A DNA stretch of 64,000 nucleotides from the NCBI GenBank assembly GCA_902776035.1, contig CACYOO010000005.1:28341-92340 (forward strand), written 5' to 3'. The translations under genes were made by a program, and so were the position numbers. Within the stretch, counting starts at the first letter, position 1. The number at the start of each line of letters is the position of its first letter. The stretch is from an uncultured bacterium. Its GTDB lineage: Bacteria > Cyanobacteriota > Vampirovibrionia > Gastranaerophilales > Gastranaerophilaceae. Shown piece by piece: positions 53,205-60,914 of this stretch. A model generated the notes under the pieces. It saw only the letters and a program-made list of their open reading frames with translations. It had not been told where the DNA came from and searched no databases.

Positions 53205-53690
53205 ATGAAAAAATTATTTTCAATATTAATTACTTTATGTACGTTGCTTTTTATGACAGGAGTTGTATTTGCAGGAGAGAATGTTTCTGCGGACAATACT
53301 TCAAAGTGTAATTGTGCTTGCAAATGCAAAAAAGATTGCGGATGCAAAAGCGGTAAAAAATGTACCTGTTCTAAATGTAACTGCGGTAAATGCAATTGTT
53401 CTAAAAAAGAAACTGAAAAATGCAGTTGTAAAAATTGCAAATGTGATAAATCAAAATGCGAAAAAACTGCAAAAAATAAATGTAATTGTGAAAAATGTAA
53501 ATGTTCAAAAAAGTGTGAATGTGCTAAAAATTGTAAATGCGACAAATGTAAATGTTCAAATAATTTAGAGAAGAAATGTAGTGATGTAAAAGATAAAGAA
53601 ACATCAAAAGCAAAATGTAAATGTTCAAAGAAACAAAATTCAAATAAATTTGTAAATTATTTCAAAAATCTAAAGAAAACTGAGAACTAA
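53205..53690 (+). CDS. Exported cysteine-rich metallothionein-like protein
   Basis: A 161-residue protein with signal peptide MKKLFSILITLCTLLFMTGV ending VFAGE. The mature part has 30 cysteines in about 100 residues, mostly as CxC and CxxC in a Lys background (CNCACKCKKDCGCKSGKKC, CSKCNCGKCNCSKK, KCNCEKCKCSKKCEC). That is the pattern of metal-thiolate proteins, so binding of Zn, Cu or Cd outside the cytoplasm is a reasonable guess. In an oxidising periplasm disulfides are the alternative. The Lys-rich C-terminus (FVNYFKNLKKTEN) lacks Cys. It has its own promoter and terminator, so it is a single-gene unit. Confidence 0.82.
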   Translation: MKKLFSILITLCTLLFMTGVVFAGENVSADNTSKCNCACKCKKDCGCKSGKKCTCSKCNCGKCNCSKKETEKCSCKNCKCDKSKCEKTAKNKCNCEKCKCSKKCECAKNCKCDKCKCSNNLEKKCSDVKDKETSKAKCKCSKKQNSNKFVNYFKNLKKTEN

Positions 53691-53707
53691 TTATTAAAGT
53701 AAAAAAT

Positions 53708-53737
53708 AAAGCGATATATTAAATATCGCTTTATTTT
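53708..53737. terminator. Bidirectional terminator between the cysteine-rich gene and rpsU
   Basis: A perfect 10-base stem, AAAGCGATAT (53708-53717) with ATATCGCTTT (53723-53732), loop ATTAA, with T-rich sequence after it and A-rich sequence before it. Confidence 0.88.
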
Positions 53738-53756
53738 TATATAACATTTTAATCTA

Positions 53757-53930
53757 TTAAACTTTTCTCTTGCGAGCAGCTTCAGATTTACGTTTTCTCT
53801 TAACGCTTGGCTTTTCATAGCGTTCACGTTTTTTAACTTCAGATAAAACGCCGGCTTTTTGAATCTTCTTTTTAAAACGTCTTAAAGCGCTTTCAATAGA
53901 TTCATTTTCTCCAACTCTGATTTCTGGCAT
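53757..53930 (-). CDS. rpsU: 30S ribosomal protein S21
   Basis: A 57-residue basic protein. [20 protein letters not shown] and [20 protein letters not shown] are diagnostic of S21, and the tail [13 protein letters not shown] is a run of basic residues. S21 binds near the platform of the small subunit and helps base-pairing with mRNA leaders. ATG 53930 gives the usual MPE start; the GTG at 53942 lies in the AAGGTGG ribosome site. Confidence 0.96.
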   Translation of the reverse strand: MPEIRVGENESIESALRRFKKKIQKAGVLSEVKKRERYEKPSVKRKRKSEAARKRKV

Positions 53931-54035
53931 TCTTTTCACCACCTTACATTTTTCATTTTTAGCAAAACAATTTTAGCATAACAAATTTAAAAAATCAACA
54001 TACTCTGCTTGTCTATATATCAAAATTATTATAAT

Positions 54036-54986
54036 TTATTCTGTAAAATCAGAAGGCAAGCATCTATCAAGTTCTTCCTGCAGTTGTTTTGGAGTCATTG
54101 AAAGTGTTTCATATAGTTTCATTGCGGTAATCATATTTTCTTTATATTCTTTCCACATTTTTTGCTTTTTGTATATTTGAGCAAGTTCATAGTAAGAGTT
54201 TCCCTGTTCTGGAATTTCTTTTAATGATGTATTCATAGTTTCGATTGCTTCATCATAATTACCTTTTTTAGAAAGTATTTGTGCAACAATTTTATAAGCT
54301 TCAATATCTTTAGGATTGTATTCCAAAGTTTTTGATAAATATTCTAAAGCCCTATCATCATCTCCTTGTTCATAAGCAATGGAGGCAATATTAAAGTAAG
54401 CCCAACTGTAATTTGGAGATTGTGCAATTATTTTATTATATTCATTAATTGCTTCATCAATATTTCCCTCATTTTTATAAATATAGCCCAAATGAAAATG
54501 AGCAAAAACATCGCTGTCATTTAATTTTATTGCATTTTCAAAAAATGATTTTGCCTTTTCCGGTTCATTCAATTTTACATAGCATAATCCAATATTAAAA
54601 TAGCAATTAGAATCATCTGTATCTGTTTCAAGAACTTCTTCAAAATATGGAATTGCTTCGCTATATTTTTGCATATCAATATATACTAAACCTAAATTAT
54701 ATTTAAAATCAGTTTGTTCAGGATCTAATTCAATTGCTTTAATATATGCGGCTTGAGCATTTTCTTTATCTCTCATCTTTTCATATACAATTCCCAAATT
54801 GTAATATAAGCTTGCATCACTCGGGTAAATTGTAATCAGAAATTGAAATTGTTTGTATGCTTCATCATTAAATCCCTTATCAAGTAACAAGACCGCAAGC
54901 CGTCTTCTTGCCTGAAAATTTGATGAATCTTCACGTAAAACTTGCTGTAATTCTTCTATCTCTTGTAAATCTTGATCTTCAGTCAT
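54036..54986 (-). CDS. TPR-repeat protein downstream of accC
   Basis: A 316-residue soluble protein with about eight canonical 34-residue TPR units from residue 20 to 290. Examples are SSNFQARRRLAVLLLDKGFN, ASLYYNLGIVYEKMRDKENA, TDFKYNLGLVYIDMQKYSEA, SNCYFNIGLCYVKLNEPEKA and VFAHFHLGYIYKNEGNIDEA. There is no signal peptide or catalytic domain. It is a protein-interaction scaffold with unknown partner. It starts 20 bases after accC, probably the last gene of the efp-accB-accC transcript. Confidence 0.87.
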   Translation of the reverse strand: MTEDQDLQEIEELQQVLREDSSNFQARRRLAVLLLDKGFNDEAYKQFQFLITIYPSDASLYYNLGIVYEKMRDKENAQAAYIKAIELDPEQTDFKYNLGLVYIDMQKYSEAIPYFEEVLETDTDDSNCYFNIGLCYVKLNEPEKAKSFFENAIKLNDSDVFAHFHLGYIYKNEGNIDEAINEYNKIIAQSPNYSWAYFNIASIAYEQGDDDRALEYLSKTLEYNPKDIEAYKIVAQILSKKGNYDEAIETMNTSLKEIPEQGNSYYELAQIYKKQKMWKEYKENMITAMKLYETLSMTPKQLQEELDRCLPSDFTE

Positions 54987-55006
54987 ATTATTTAATTAAT
55001 CTAAAA

Positions 55007-56365
55007 TCATTTTTTACTATCATTTTGTCTTTTATAAAAATCTTCTAAAAAACTTGTATTAAAGTTACCGCTTTTAAATACTTCATCTTCGATAACAGCT
55101 TGGTGGAAAGGTATAGTAGTTTCTATACCAACAATAACATACTCTTTCAATGCCTGATACATTCTACGTCGAGCTTGATTTCTATTTTCACCCCAGCAAA
55201 TCAATTTTCCAATCATAGAATCATAGTATGGCGGAATAGAATAACCGGCGTAAACATGAGAATCTACTCTTACTCCAAAACCTCCCGGTGGTAAATAGCC
55301 ATCAATTACACCCGGACATGGCATAAAATCTTTACTTGGATTTTCAGCATTTATACGACACTCAATCGCATGACCTTTAAGTTGAATATCTCTTTGTTTG
55401 TATTGTAATCTTTCACCTGAAGCAACAAGGATTTGCTGTCTTGCAATATCAACTTGTGAAATCATTTCTGTAACACAATGCTCAACTTGAATACGAGTAT
55501 TCATTTCCATAAAATACCATTTTCCATCTGAGTCAAGTAAAAATTCACAAGTTCCAACACCTTCGTATTTTACGGCTTTAGCAGCTCTTATGGCAGCTTC
55601 ACCCATTTTGTGTCTTGTTTTTTCATCTATAGCAGGAGATGGAGCTTCTTCCAACAATTTTTGGTGTCTGCGTTGAACAGAACAATCTCTTTCTCCTAAA
55701 TAGATATAATTTCCAAATTTATCACCTATTATTTGTACTTCTATATGTCTTGGATTTTCTAAATATTTTTCACAATATACGTCAGGATTACCAAAAGCTT
55801 TACCTGCCTCTGTACGGCATAGGGTGAAATTTGTATCTATTTCATCATCATTTCTGACAATTCTCATACCTTTGCCGCCACCGCCTGCAGTTGCTTTTAA
55901 TATAATAGGATAGCCGGCTTTTTTTGCAAATTTTTTAATTTCACCAACAGTATGAACAATCGGTGTTCCCGGAATAACAGGAACATCATTATCTATCATT
56001 GTTTTTCTGGCATTTGCTTTATCGCCCATTTTACGCATAGATTCAGATGAAGGCCCAATAAATTTTATACCGTGTTGTTCACAAATTTCTGCAAAATCTG
56101 CTCTTTCAGACAAAAAACCATAACCCGGATGTATAGCATCTGCTCCTGTCAATTCAGCAACTGACATTATTGCAGGTATGCTCAGATAACTTTTTGCACT
56201 ATCTGCCGGCCCTATACAGTATGAATCGGTTGCAAGACGAACATGTAAAGAATTTGCATCAGCTTCAGAATATACAGCAACTGTCGGTATTCCCAATTCA
56301 CGACATGCCCTAATAATTCTAACTGAAATTTCTCCTCTGTTTGCTATTAGAACTTTTCTAAACAT
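55007..56365 (-). CDS. accC: Acetyl-CoA carboxylase biotin carboxylase subunit
   Basis: A 452-residue ATP-grasp enzyme that carboxylates biotin on BCCP using bicarbonate and ATP, the first step of fatty acid synthesis. RKVLIANRGEISVRIIRACR starts the domain. HPGYGFLSERADFAEICE, the ATP loop KATAGGGGKGMRIV, RDCSVQRRHQKLLEEAPSP and MEMNTRIQVEHCVTEMI (active-site Arg/Glu) are intact. It lies 17 bases after accB. AAGG is the ribosome site. Confidence 0.97.
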   Translation of the reverse strand: MFRKVLIANRGEISVRIIRACRELGIPTVAVYSEADANSLHVRLATDSYCIGPADSAKSYLSIPAIMSVAELTGADAIHPGYGFLSERADFAEICEQHGIKFIGPSSESMRKMGDKANARKTMIDNDVPVIPGTPIVHTVGEIKKFAKKAGYPIILKATAGGGGKGMRIVRNDDEIDTNFTLCRTEAGKAFGNPDVYCEKYLENPRHIEVQIIGDKFGNYIYLGERDCSVQRRHQKLLEEAPSPAIDEKTRHKMGEAAIRAAKAVKYEGVGTCEFLLDSDGKWYFMEMNTRIQVEHCVTEMISQVDIARQQILVASGERLQYKQRDIQLKGHAIECRINAENPSKDFMPCPGVIDGYLPPGGFGVRVDSHVYAGYSIPPYYDSMIGKLICWGENRNQARRRMYQALKEYVIVGIETTIPFHQAVIEDEVFKSGNFNTSFLEDFYKRQNDSKK

Positions 56366-56382
56366 TTATGTGTACCTTTTTA

Positions 56383-56853
56383 TTATTCAATATACATTAA
56401 GATTTGTCCGTATTCTACAGGTTGTCCGTCATCAACGCAAATTTCAACAACTTTTCCTGAATAATCTGACTCTATTTCATTCATAAGTTTCATTGCTTCA
56501 ATAATACAAACAACTTCACCTTGAGCAACTAATGAGCCAACTTCTACAAAGGCAGGTGCATCAGGTGATGCAGCTTTATAGAATGTGCCTACCATTGGAG
56601 ATTTAATCGCTTTTGCCGTTTTAGCTGTATCTTTTTCTGCTTCAGGTTTAGTTTTTTCATCTTCAGTTTTTACAGGCATATTATCAACAGTTGGCATTGA
56701 AACAGGTACAGGCATTGTTTGTGTTATAATTCCCTGTTTATCTCGTTTCAAAACAACTGTTTGCTCTTGATCCTCAAGCTGCATTTCCGTTAAATCAGAA
56801 TCGCTCATAAGTTTTGCAAGTTTTTCAAGATACTTTAAGTCAAATTTTGCCAT
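56383..56853 (-). CDS. accB: Biotin carboxyl carrier protein of acetyl-CoA carboxylase
   Basis: A 156-residue carrier. The N-terminal helical part (KYLEKLAKLMSDSDLTEMQL) leads to a Pro/Lys/Glu linker, then the biotinyl domain from about residue 82: IKSPMVGTFYKAASPDAPAF and CIIEAMKLMNEIESDYSG, where the Lys of EAMKLM is biotinylated. It hands carboxybiotin from AccC to the carboxyltransferase, which is not encoded in the window. AAAGGA precedes the ATG; efp ends 29 bases upstream. Confidence 0.96.
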   Translation of the reverse strand: MAKFDLKYLEKLAKLMSDSDLTEMQLEDQEQTVVLKRDKQGIITQTMPVPVSMPTVDNMPVKTEDEKTKPEAEKDTAKTAKAIKSPMVGTFYKAASPDAPAFVEVGSLVAQGEVVCIIEAMKLMNEIESDYSGKVVEICVDDGQPVEYGQILMYIE

Positions 56854-56882
56854 TTTTAAATCCTTTCAAAAGAATTATAAAC

Positions 56883-57440
56883 CTAACATCTGTCAAGATA
56901 TTCGTTTGTTCTTGTATCAATTCTTATTTTATCACCATTTGTTACAAAAAATGGAACATTAACTACTGCACCTGTTTCAGTTTTTGCAGGTTTTGTACCG
57001 CCTTGTGATGTGTTACCCTTTTCTGATGGTGGTGTATCAACAACTTCTAACTCAACATGTGCAGGTAAATCTACACCTATAACCATGCCATCATGTGTTA
57101 ATACTGATACATTCATATTTTCTTTTAAATATTTTATTCCACTTCCTATTAAGTCTTGAGCAACGGTAACTTGTTCATAATTTTCCAAATCCATCATAAC
57201 AAATCCATCACCCTCTTTATAAAGATATTGCATATCACGTCTGTCAAGCTGTGCTTTTGCAACTTTTTCACCTGCTCTAAATGTTTTTTCTACAACTTGT
57301 CCTGTTTCTACATTTTTTAACTTTGTTCTTACAAATGCTGCTCCTTTACCCGGTTTTACATGTAAAAACTCTACAACAGACCATAATCCGTTATCTAATT
57401 GTAATGTTAAGCCGGTTTTTAAATCGTTTACAGAAATCAT
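56883..57440 (-). CDS. efp: Translation elongation factor P
   Basis: A 185-residue factor that relieves ribosome stalling at proline runs. The modification loop is HVKPGKGAAFVRTKLKN, with Lys at the usual tip position, and three beta-barrel domains follow (YLYKEGDGFVMMDLENYEQV, GVDLPAHVELEVVDTPPSEK, VPFFVTNGDKIRIDTRTNEY). The C-terminus DRC is the family-typical end region. AAGGAG is the ribosome site. The order efp-accB-accC is as in cyanobacteria and many Firmicutes. Confidence 0.97.
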   Translation of the reverse strand: MISVNDLKTGLTLQLDNGLWSVVEFLHVKPGKGAAFVRTKLKNVETGQVVEKTFRAGEKVAKAQLDRRDMQYLYKEGDGFVMMDLENYEQVTVAQDLIGSGIKYLKENMNVSVLTHDGMVIGVDLPAHVELEVVDTPPSEKGNTSQGGTKPAKTETGAVVNVPFFVTNGDKIRIDTRTNEYLDRC

Positions 57441-57529
57441 ATATTTCTCCTTCTTGTTTTCTTATGTGTAAATAATAACATAAATATATTTTTTTTCAAA
57501 ATTATCTAATAATTATAGATTAGAAAAAC

Positions 57530-57559
57530 AAAAATCTATCTTAATAAAGATAGATTTTT
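57530..57559 (-). terminator. Terminator after the acidic coiled-coil gene
   Basis: A 13-base stem, AAAAATCTATCTT (57530-57542) with AAGATAGATTTTT (57547-57559), loop AATA. Read on the minus strand it is followed by GTTTTT. It separates this gene from efp. Confidence 0.85.
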
Positions 57560-57587
57560 GTTTTTTTATTTAGTTGTTAAATAAAAA

Positions 57588-58226
57588 TTAGGATTCTGTT
57601 TGAATAAATAAGCTTACAAGTTCATTTAAATTATTATATTGTTTTTTATAGCTTTGAACTTGTTCTTCTAAAGTAACAATTTGTCTTTTATATTCAGATA
57701 TTGTAGCTTGACATTCTTTAGTTGTAGTACTCAATTGATCTTGTAATTGTTGAGCTTCTTGCAATACACTTCTCATTGAAATACCTAAAGCTTCCATTGT
57801 TTGTTTAATAATCATAGCTCCTGTTTGTCTTGTTACTCCTGACGGTAATTTAGCAATAAGTTTTTTTAATACTGCAACGTTATTCGGTACTTCAAAATTA
57901 TAAATGTCATTTGCATAATTTTCAACAACGGCATGCTGTTGAGCATTTTCTTTAAATATGTTTGAGTTGTAACCGTTACTTTGGTTTAATTCTCCGTCAA
58001 ACTTACTTGCATTTTCATCAAAATCAGCAAATGCATCATTTTCTAATAAATTATAAGATTCTTCTGTACTCTCGCTTAATGCTGCATCATCAGATGCTTC
58101 TTCCTCAAATGAATCGTCCGATAATTCTTGAGTATCTTCTTTTTCTAATAAATTTTCTTCTTCTTCACCTGCTTTTAAAGCGTCTACAATGTTTTTTCCT
58201 GTATCTAAATCAAAGTTTTCTGACAT
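57588..58226 (-). CDS. Acidic protein with conserved-looking C-terminal coiled coil
   Basis: A 212-residue soluble protein I cannot name. The first 105 residues are acidic and low complexity (EDTQELSDDSFEEEASDDAA). From about 105 a defined region begins: NFEVPNNVAVLKKLIAKLPS, GVTRQTGAMIIKQTMEALGI, followed by a coiled coil rich in Gln (LQEAQQLQDQLSTTTKECQA to QSYKKQYNNLNELVSLFIQ). The middle segment has the look of a conserved functional helix pair. GAGGG precedes the ATG. It is a single gene between comEC (divergent) and efp. Confidence 0.75.
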   Translation of the reverse strand: MSENFDLDTGKNIVDALKAGEEEENLLEKEDTQELSDDSFEEEASDDAALSESTEESYNLLENDAFADFDENASKFDGELNQSNGYNSNIFKENAQQHAVVENYANDIYNFEVPNNVAVLKKLIAKLPSGVTRQTGAMIIKQTMEALGISMRSVLQEAQQLQDQLSTTTKECQATISEYKRQIVTLEEQVQSYKKQYNNLNELVSLFIQTES

Positions 58227-58371
58227 ATTACCCTCATTTTCTTTGTAATATATTTATTCTTGTTAAGATAATAACAAAAAATAATAAATTTTACAATATG
58301 TAATTTTATTTATTAAAAAATTTACATCATTTGATGTGCTTTATATCAGTTTATGTATTAATAATCTTTTA

Positions 58372-58380
58372 TGATAGAAT
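58372..58380 (+). promoter_or_regulatory. Extended -10 promoter of comEC with a very short leader
   Basis: TGaTAGAAT (58372-58380) ends 15 bases before ATG 58396, leaving a leader of about nine bases without a ribosome site. Confidence 0.4.
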
Positions 58381-58395
58381 TTATTTCGAAATATT

Positions 58396-60744
58396 ATGTT
58401 AAAACATTTAATTAATGAATTCTTACAATCTAAAAATATTGTAATGTTTATAACTTCAATAATGTTCATACTTGGAACATTTTCTTTTTTTACAGGATAT
58501 GGGGTTATATTTTGTTCCATTATTTCTGTTATAGCTATTATGCTAATAGTATTTAATGTTATAACTCCTAAAAACATTTTATTGTTAATTTTTATTTACT
58601 ATATAGGTTTTCTTAATTGTTCATTGAGAATAAAAGCCACAGATGAGTTATTTCAATTAGCACCTCATGCTGATTTTAAGATTACAGGTCAGATTGTTTC
58701 AATACCTGATAATAAAACTAACAATAGGGTAAGTTTTTTCTTTAAAACTGATAAAGGAAAAACACTTGTTTTTATAAGCGATAACACACATGACTTTAAA
58801 GTCGGTAATTATTATCAATTAACGGGAAAACTAAGATTACCGTTTAAAGCATCAAATCCATCTCAATTTGATTATGCAAAGTATTTAAAAAATTTTAACA
58901 CATACACGGTTTTGTATGTAAAGGACAAAGACATTGTTAAGCATGATAAAGATTTAACTTTTAAATGGAAATTTTATCAATATTTAAACGACAAACGAAA
59001 TAGTATATTAAAAACACATGAAAAATACTTAAAAAGTCCTAATATAGAGATTTTGGGCGGAATTGTTTTCGGTGATGATGCTGTTACACCACCTGATTAT
59101 GTAAAAAACACCTTTATAAATTCAGGTCTGCTTCATATACTTGCGGCAAGTGGAATGAATGTTGCCTTTATATACGGTTTCTGGTTCTTTTTTATGTTTA
59201 CTGTTTTCAAATTTCCTTTCAAATTTACAGTAATTACAGGTATGGGAGTTGTTGTTTTATATACATTAATGACCGGATTGGGAGCTTCTGTTATCAGGGC
59301 AGCCATAATGCTTTTATTTATTCTTGCAGGCAAGTTAATTGACAGAGATACGCACAGTATTGCACTGCTTTCTTTAGTTGCAGTGTTAATGCTTTTATAC
59401 AATCCTGCATTTATTAATGATGTTGGATTTCAATTATCTTTTATTGCAACATTCGGACTTCTTGTTTCTTCAGATATACTAACAACAAACGCTAAAGGTA
59501 TAAAAAGAAAACTTATTGTATCTGCTAAAGATACATTTTTAATTCCTGTTATTGCTCAACTATGGGTTGCACCGTTACAGATGTTTTATTTTAATACATT
59601 TTGTCTGTATTCTGTTTTTGCAAATATTATAACGGTTATATTTTTGCCTTTTATATCTTTTGGAGGTTTTGTAAGTTCAATACTTTCTCTGTCTGAATTT
59701 TTAGCAGATTATGTTTGCAGAATTTTTGATTTTTTCTTAAACCCTTTTGTTACAGGTTTGGTTGCGGTTTCCGATTTCTTTGCCGGCTTACCTAATTCTT
59801 TAATCACAACTACTCATCCATCTGTTGTTCAAATATTGATTTACTATACTATTCTGCTGTTAATGACTTTGTATATTACTAAGAAATCAAACAATTTCTT
59901 ATATTCATCTGCTATTCTTTTGTTAGTGCTTTTGCTGACAACAATAAATATACCGAATAAAAATTGTGAAATATTAACTTTTTCTCTAAATAATGCAGAT
60001 TCATTTTTAATAAAAACTCCTAAAAATAAGTATTTCATAATTGATACCGGTAAATCCGGCTATAATGGCGGAAAATCACAAGCGGAATTTATAATAAAAA
60101 AATACTTGAATGATAAAGGCATAAAGAATATTGAGGGTATGATTTTAACTCACTTTGATAATGACCATTCAGGCGGAGCGGTAGATTTATATAAAGGTTT
60201 AAAAATAAAAAATACTTATGTAAATAATTTTAGTGATAAATCACTAACTTCAAAAAGAATATTTGAAGAAATACATCCTTTATCTTTAGCCCAAAATAAT
60301 GCAGTAATATATAGTGAGCCGAATTTTGAATTGCGTACTTTCCATATAACAATTCCAAATAATGATAATGAAAGTTCAGTATTAACATGTTTAAGATATA
60401 AAGATTTCAGTATGTTATTTATGGGTGATGGCGGAATAATTGAATATAATAAACTAAAAAATGTGTTACCTAAAAATATATCTGTTTTAAAACTTGGACA
60501 TCATGGAGCAAAAAATACAATTGATAAAAGTATGTTAGAAATTTTAAATCCGCAGTATGTAATAATATCAAATGCACCAAATGATTATAACCATCCTCAT
60601 GCTTTGACACTAAATACATTAAGAAAAAGAAAAGTTCTTATGACATCAGAATATAATGCAATAAAACTATCTGTTCAAAAAGATAAGTTTAACATATATG
60701 TATTTGACGATTATGACAAAAAGTTTAAATTATGTAAAAATTAA
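58396..60744 (+). CDS. comEC: ComEC/Rec2-type DNA uptake channel
   Basis: A 782-residue inner-membrane protein for natural transformation. An N-terminal helical and OB-fold domain (DUF4131, about 60-170, ITGQIVSIPDNKTNNRVSFF) is followed by the Competence domain with about eight helices (ILGGIVFGDDAVTPPDYVKN, HILAASGMNVAFIYGFW, NDVGFQLSFIATFGLL). A C-terminal metallo-beta-lactamase domain (from about 520) has MILTHFDNDHSGGAVDL, MLFMGDGG, LKLGHHGAKNTID and NPQYVIISNAPNDYNHPHA. The metal residues of that domain are present, so it may be an active nuclease. Length is normal. Confidence 0.93.
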   Translation: MLKHLINEFLQSKNIVMFITSIMFILGTFSFFTGYGVIFCSIISVIAIMLIVFNVITPKNILLLIFIYYIGFLNCSLRIKATDELFQLAPHADFKITGQIVSIPDNKTNNRVSFFFKTDKGKTLVFISDNTHDFKVGNYYQLTGKLRLPFKASNPSQFDYAKYLKNFNTYTVLYVKDKDIVKHDKDLTFKWKFYQYLNDKRNSILKTHEKYLKSPNIEILGGIVFGDDAVTPPDYVKNTFINSGLLHILAASGMNVAFIYGFWFFFMFTVFKFPFKFTVITGMGVVVLYTLMTGLGASVIRAAIMLLFILAGKLIDRDTHSIALLSLVAVLMLLYNPAFINDVGFQLSFIATFGLLVSSDILTTNAKGIKRKLIVSAKDTFLIPVIAQLWVAPLQMFYFNTFCLYSVFANIITVIFLPFISFGGFVSSILSLSEFLADYVCRIFDFFLNPFVTGLVAVSDFFAGLPNSLITTTHPSVVQILIYYTILLLMTLYITKKSNNFLYSSAILLLVLLLTTINIPNKNCEILTFSLNNADSFLIKTPKNKYFIIDTGKSGYNGGKSQAEFIIKKYLNDKGIKNIEGMILTHFDNDHSGGAVDLYKGLKIKNTYVNNFSDKSLTSKRIFEEIHPLSLAQNNAVIYSEPNFELRTFHITIPNNDNESSVLTCLRYKDFSMLFMGDGGIIEYNKLKNVLPKNISVLKLGHHGAKNTIDKSMLEILNPQYVIISNAPNDYNHPHALTLNTLRKRKVLMTSEYNAIKLSVQKDKFNIYVFDDYDKKFKLCKN

Positions 60745-60914
60745 AACAATTTTGTCGCATGTTTAATGTAAAGTATTGTAAATTTTGCCCAAAATTTGCT
60801 GAATTTTTCGGGATAAATGACGTTATTAAATATAGGGAATACTGTGTATAGGCATGGTGTTTCAGTGTATATTTCAATAAAAAGCATATTTTTAGCTTAG
60901 AAAGCGAGGTCAAT

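Noticed and set aside
53198..53545. Reverse-strand open frame over the cysteine-rich gene encoding a Leu/His/Phe-rich protein
   Set aside because: It is the antisense shadow of the repetitive Cys/Lys codons and has no ribosome site or promoter.
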